64,000 nucleotides of DNA from positions 10,691,306-10,755,305 of the forward strand of contig NC_079219.1 of assembly GCF_029633865.1 (NCBI RefSeq), given 5' to 3'. Within the stretch, counting starts at the first letter, position 1. Every line of letters begins with the position of its first letter. This DNA comes from Lampris incognitus. Lineage: Eukaryota; Chordata; Actinopteri; Lampriformes; Lampridae. The translations under genes and the position numbers were made by a program. Below are positions 62,903 through 64,000 of the stretch, piece by piece. The notes under the pieces were generated by a model. That model made no database searches and was not told where the DNA came from. It was given only the letters and a program-made list of their open reading frames with translations.

Positions 62903-64000
62903 CACTCACTGGCCACTTTATTAGGTACACCTTGCTAGTACCGGGTTGGACCCCCTTTTGCCTTCAGAACTGCCTTAATCCTTCGTGGCATAGATTCAAC
63001 AAGGTACTGGAAACATTCCTCAGAGAGTTTGGTCCATATTGACATGATAGCATCACGCAGTTGCTGCAGATTTGTCGGCTGCACATCCATGATGCGAATC
63101 TCCCGGTCCACCACATCCCAAAGGTGCTCTATTGGATTGAGATCTGGTGACTGTGGAGGCCATTTGAGTACAGTGAACTCATTGTCATGTTCAAGAAACC
63201 AGTCTGAGATGATTTGAGCTTTATGACATGGCGCGTTATCCTGCTGGAAGTAGCCATCAGAAGATGGGAACACTGTGGTCATAAAGGGATGGACATGGTC
63301 AGCAACAATACTCAGGTAGGCTGTGGTGTTGACACAATGCTCAATTGGTACTAAGGGGCCCAAAGTGTGCCAAGAAAATATCCCCCACACCATTACACCA
63401 CCACCACCAGCCTGAACCGTTGATACAAGGCAGGATGGATCCATGCTTTCATGTTGTTGACGCCAAATTCTGACCCTACCATCCGAATGTCGCAGCAGAA
63501 ATCGAGACTTATCAGACCAGGCAACGTTTTTCCAATCTTCTATTGTCCAATTTTGGTGAGCCTGTGCGAATTGTAGCCTCAGTTTCCTGTTCTTAGCTGA
63601 CAGGAGTGGCACCCGGTGTGGTCTTCTGCTGCTGTAGCGCATCTGCCTCAAGGTTCGATGTGTTGTGCATTCAGAGATGCTCTTCTGCATACCTCGGTTG
63701 TAATGAGTGGTTATTTGAGTTACTGTTGCCTTTCTATCAGCTCGAACCAGTCTGGCCATTCTCCTCTGACCTCTGGCATCAACAAGGCATTTTCGCCCAC
63801 AGAACTGCTGCTCACTGGATATTTTCTCTTTTTCGGACCATTCTCTGTAAACCCTAGAGATGGTTGTGCGTGAAAATCCCAGTAGATCAGCAGTTTCTGA
63901 AATACTCAGACCAGCCCGTCTGGCACCAACAACCATGCCACGTTCAAAGTCACTTAAATCACCTTTCTTCCCCATTCTGATGCTCGGTTTGAACTGCAGC
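62903..64000 (-). mobile_element. Tc1-family transposon, second group, cut by window end
   Basis: The left end CACTCACTGGCCACTTTATT follows TA (62901-62902). The other end lies beyond 64000. It is a different Tc1 group from the 1,618 bp pair. Confidence 0.9.
62935..63975 (-). CDS. Tc1-family transposase, 346 aa, open
   Basis: The frame starts [20 protein letters not shown], with an HTH ending [12 protein letters not shown] near residues 35-46. The catalytic residues are present: WSDKSRF (first D; K replaces the usual E after it), FQQDNAPCH (second D) and [12 protein letters not shown] (E). Near residues 185-205 lies the glycine-rich [14 protein letters not shown]. The length is normal for the family and no stop interrupts it, so it may be functional. 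It resembles the decayed copy at 38090-39110. Confidence 0.95.
   Translation of the reverse strand: MGKKGDLSDFERGMVVGARRAGLSISETADLLGFSRTTISRVYREWSEKEKISSEQQFCGRKCLVDARGQRRMARLVRADRKATVTQITTHYNRGMQKSISECTTHRTLRQMRYSSRRPHRVPLLSAKNRKLRLQFAQAHQNWTIEDWKNVAWSDKSRFLLRHSDGRVRIWRQQHESMDPSCLVSTVQAGGGGVMVWGIFSWHTLGPLVPIEHCVNTTAYLSIVADHVHPFMTTVFPSSDGYFQQDNAPCHKAQIISDWFLEHDNEFTVLKWPPQSPDLNPIEHLWDVVDREIRIMDVQPTNLQQLRDAIMSIWTKLSEECFQYLVESMPRRIKAVLKAKGGPTRY

Overview
The window is nuclear DNA of an animal, almost certainly a teleost fish. The evidence is the repeat mix: intact Tc1-family transposons, PIF/Harbinger, hAT and pogo/Tigger elements, RTE and Rex1/L2 LINEs, tRNA-derived SINEs with a DANA-like core, a 5S rRNA-derived SINE, many CA/GATA/GACA microsatellites, and one large intron-rich vertebrate gene. 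There are no bacterial-style operons, no rRNA or tRNA genes that look functional, and no CRISPR array.

The only convincing host gene runs on the minus strand from about 62.36 kb down to 20.12 kb and continues upstream past what I can identify. I could join twelve exons by eye. Every junction is GT-AG, all phases agree, and together they give one open frame of 1,300 codons plus stop. In order they encode B-box 1, B-box 2, a coiled coil, a single 2.1 kb exon of low-complexity sequence ending in a PxVxL HP1-box, a PHD finger split over two exons, a shortened bromodomain, and a basic tail. That is the layout of the TIF1 co-repressors (TRIM24/28/33/66). The domain details look most like TRIM28/KAP1, while the length of the central exon is more like TRIM66. 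The RING exon is not seen and is probably beyond the window.

The rest is a dense, nested transposon landscape. 0-6 kb: a 1.2 kb foldback element, a Bkm-type GATA/GACA satellite and a decayed hAT (ZBED-type) transposon. 5.8-9.8 kb: a decayed PIF/Harbinger transposase split by a solo LTR, LTR-like sequence, an RTE LINE tail and an open Myb/SANT-like reading frame that may be the second Harbinger protein. 9.8-20 kb: LINE tails, a SINE with a doubled tRNA-like head, a pair of related solo LTRs (one carrying a hAT MITE) and further SINEs. Inside the TIF1 introns (20-62 kb): a partial LTR retroelement, a Tigger relic, 5S-SINEs, a nested pair of small terminal-inverted-repeat elements, several LINE fragments, and two near-identical, intact 1,618 bp Tc1 elements in opposite orientation. 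60.8-64 kb: a second foldback element hit by a solo LTR and a MITE, then another apparently intact Tc1-family transposase cut by the window end.

Most insertions were checked by target-site duplications visible in the sequence, so the order of several nesting events can be read directly. Family assignments are from motif recognition without a database search.
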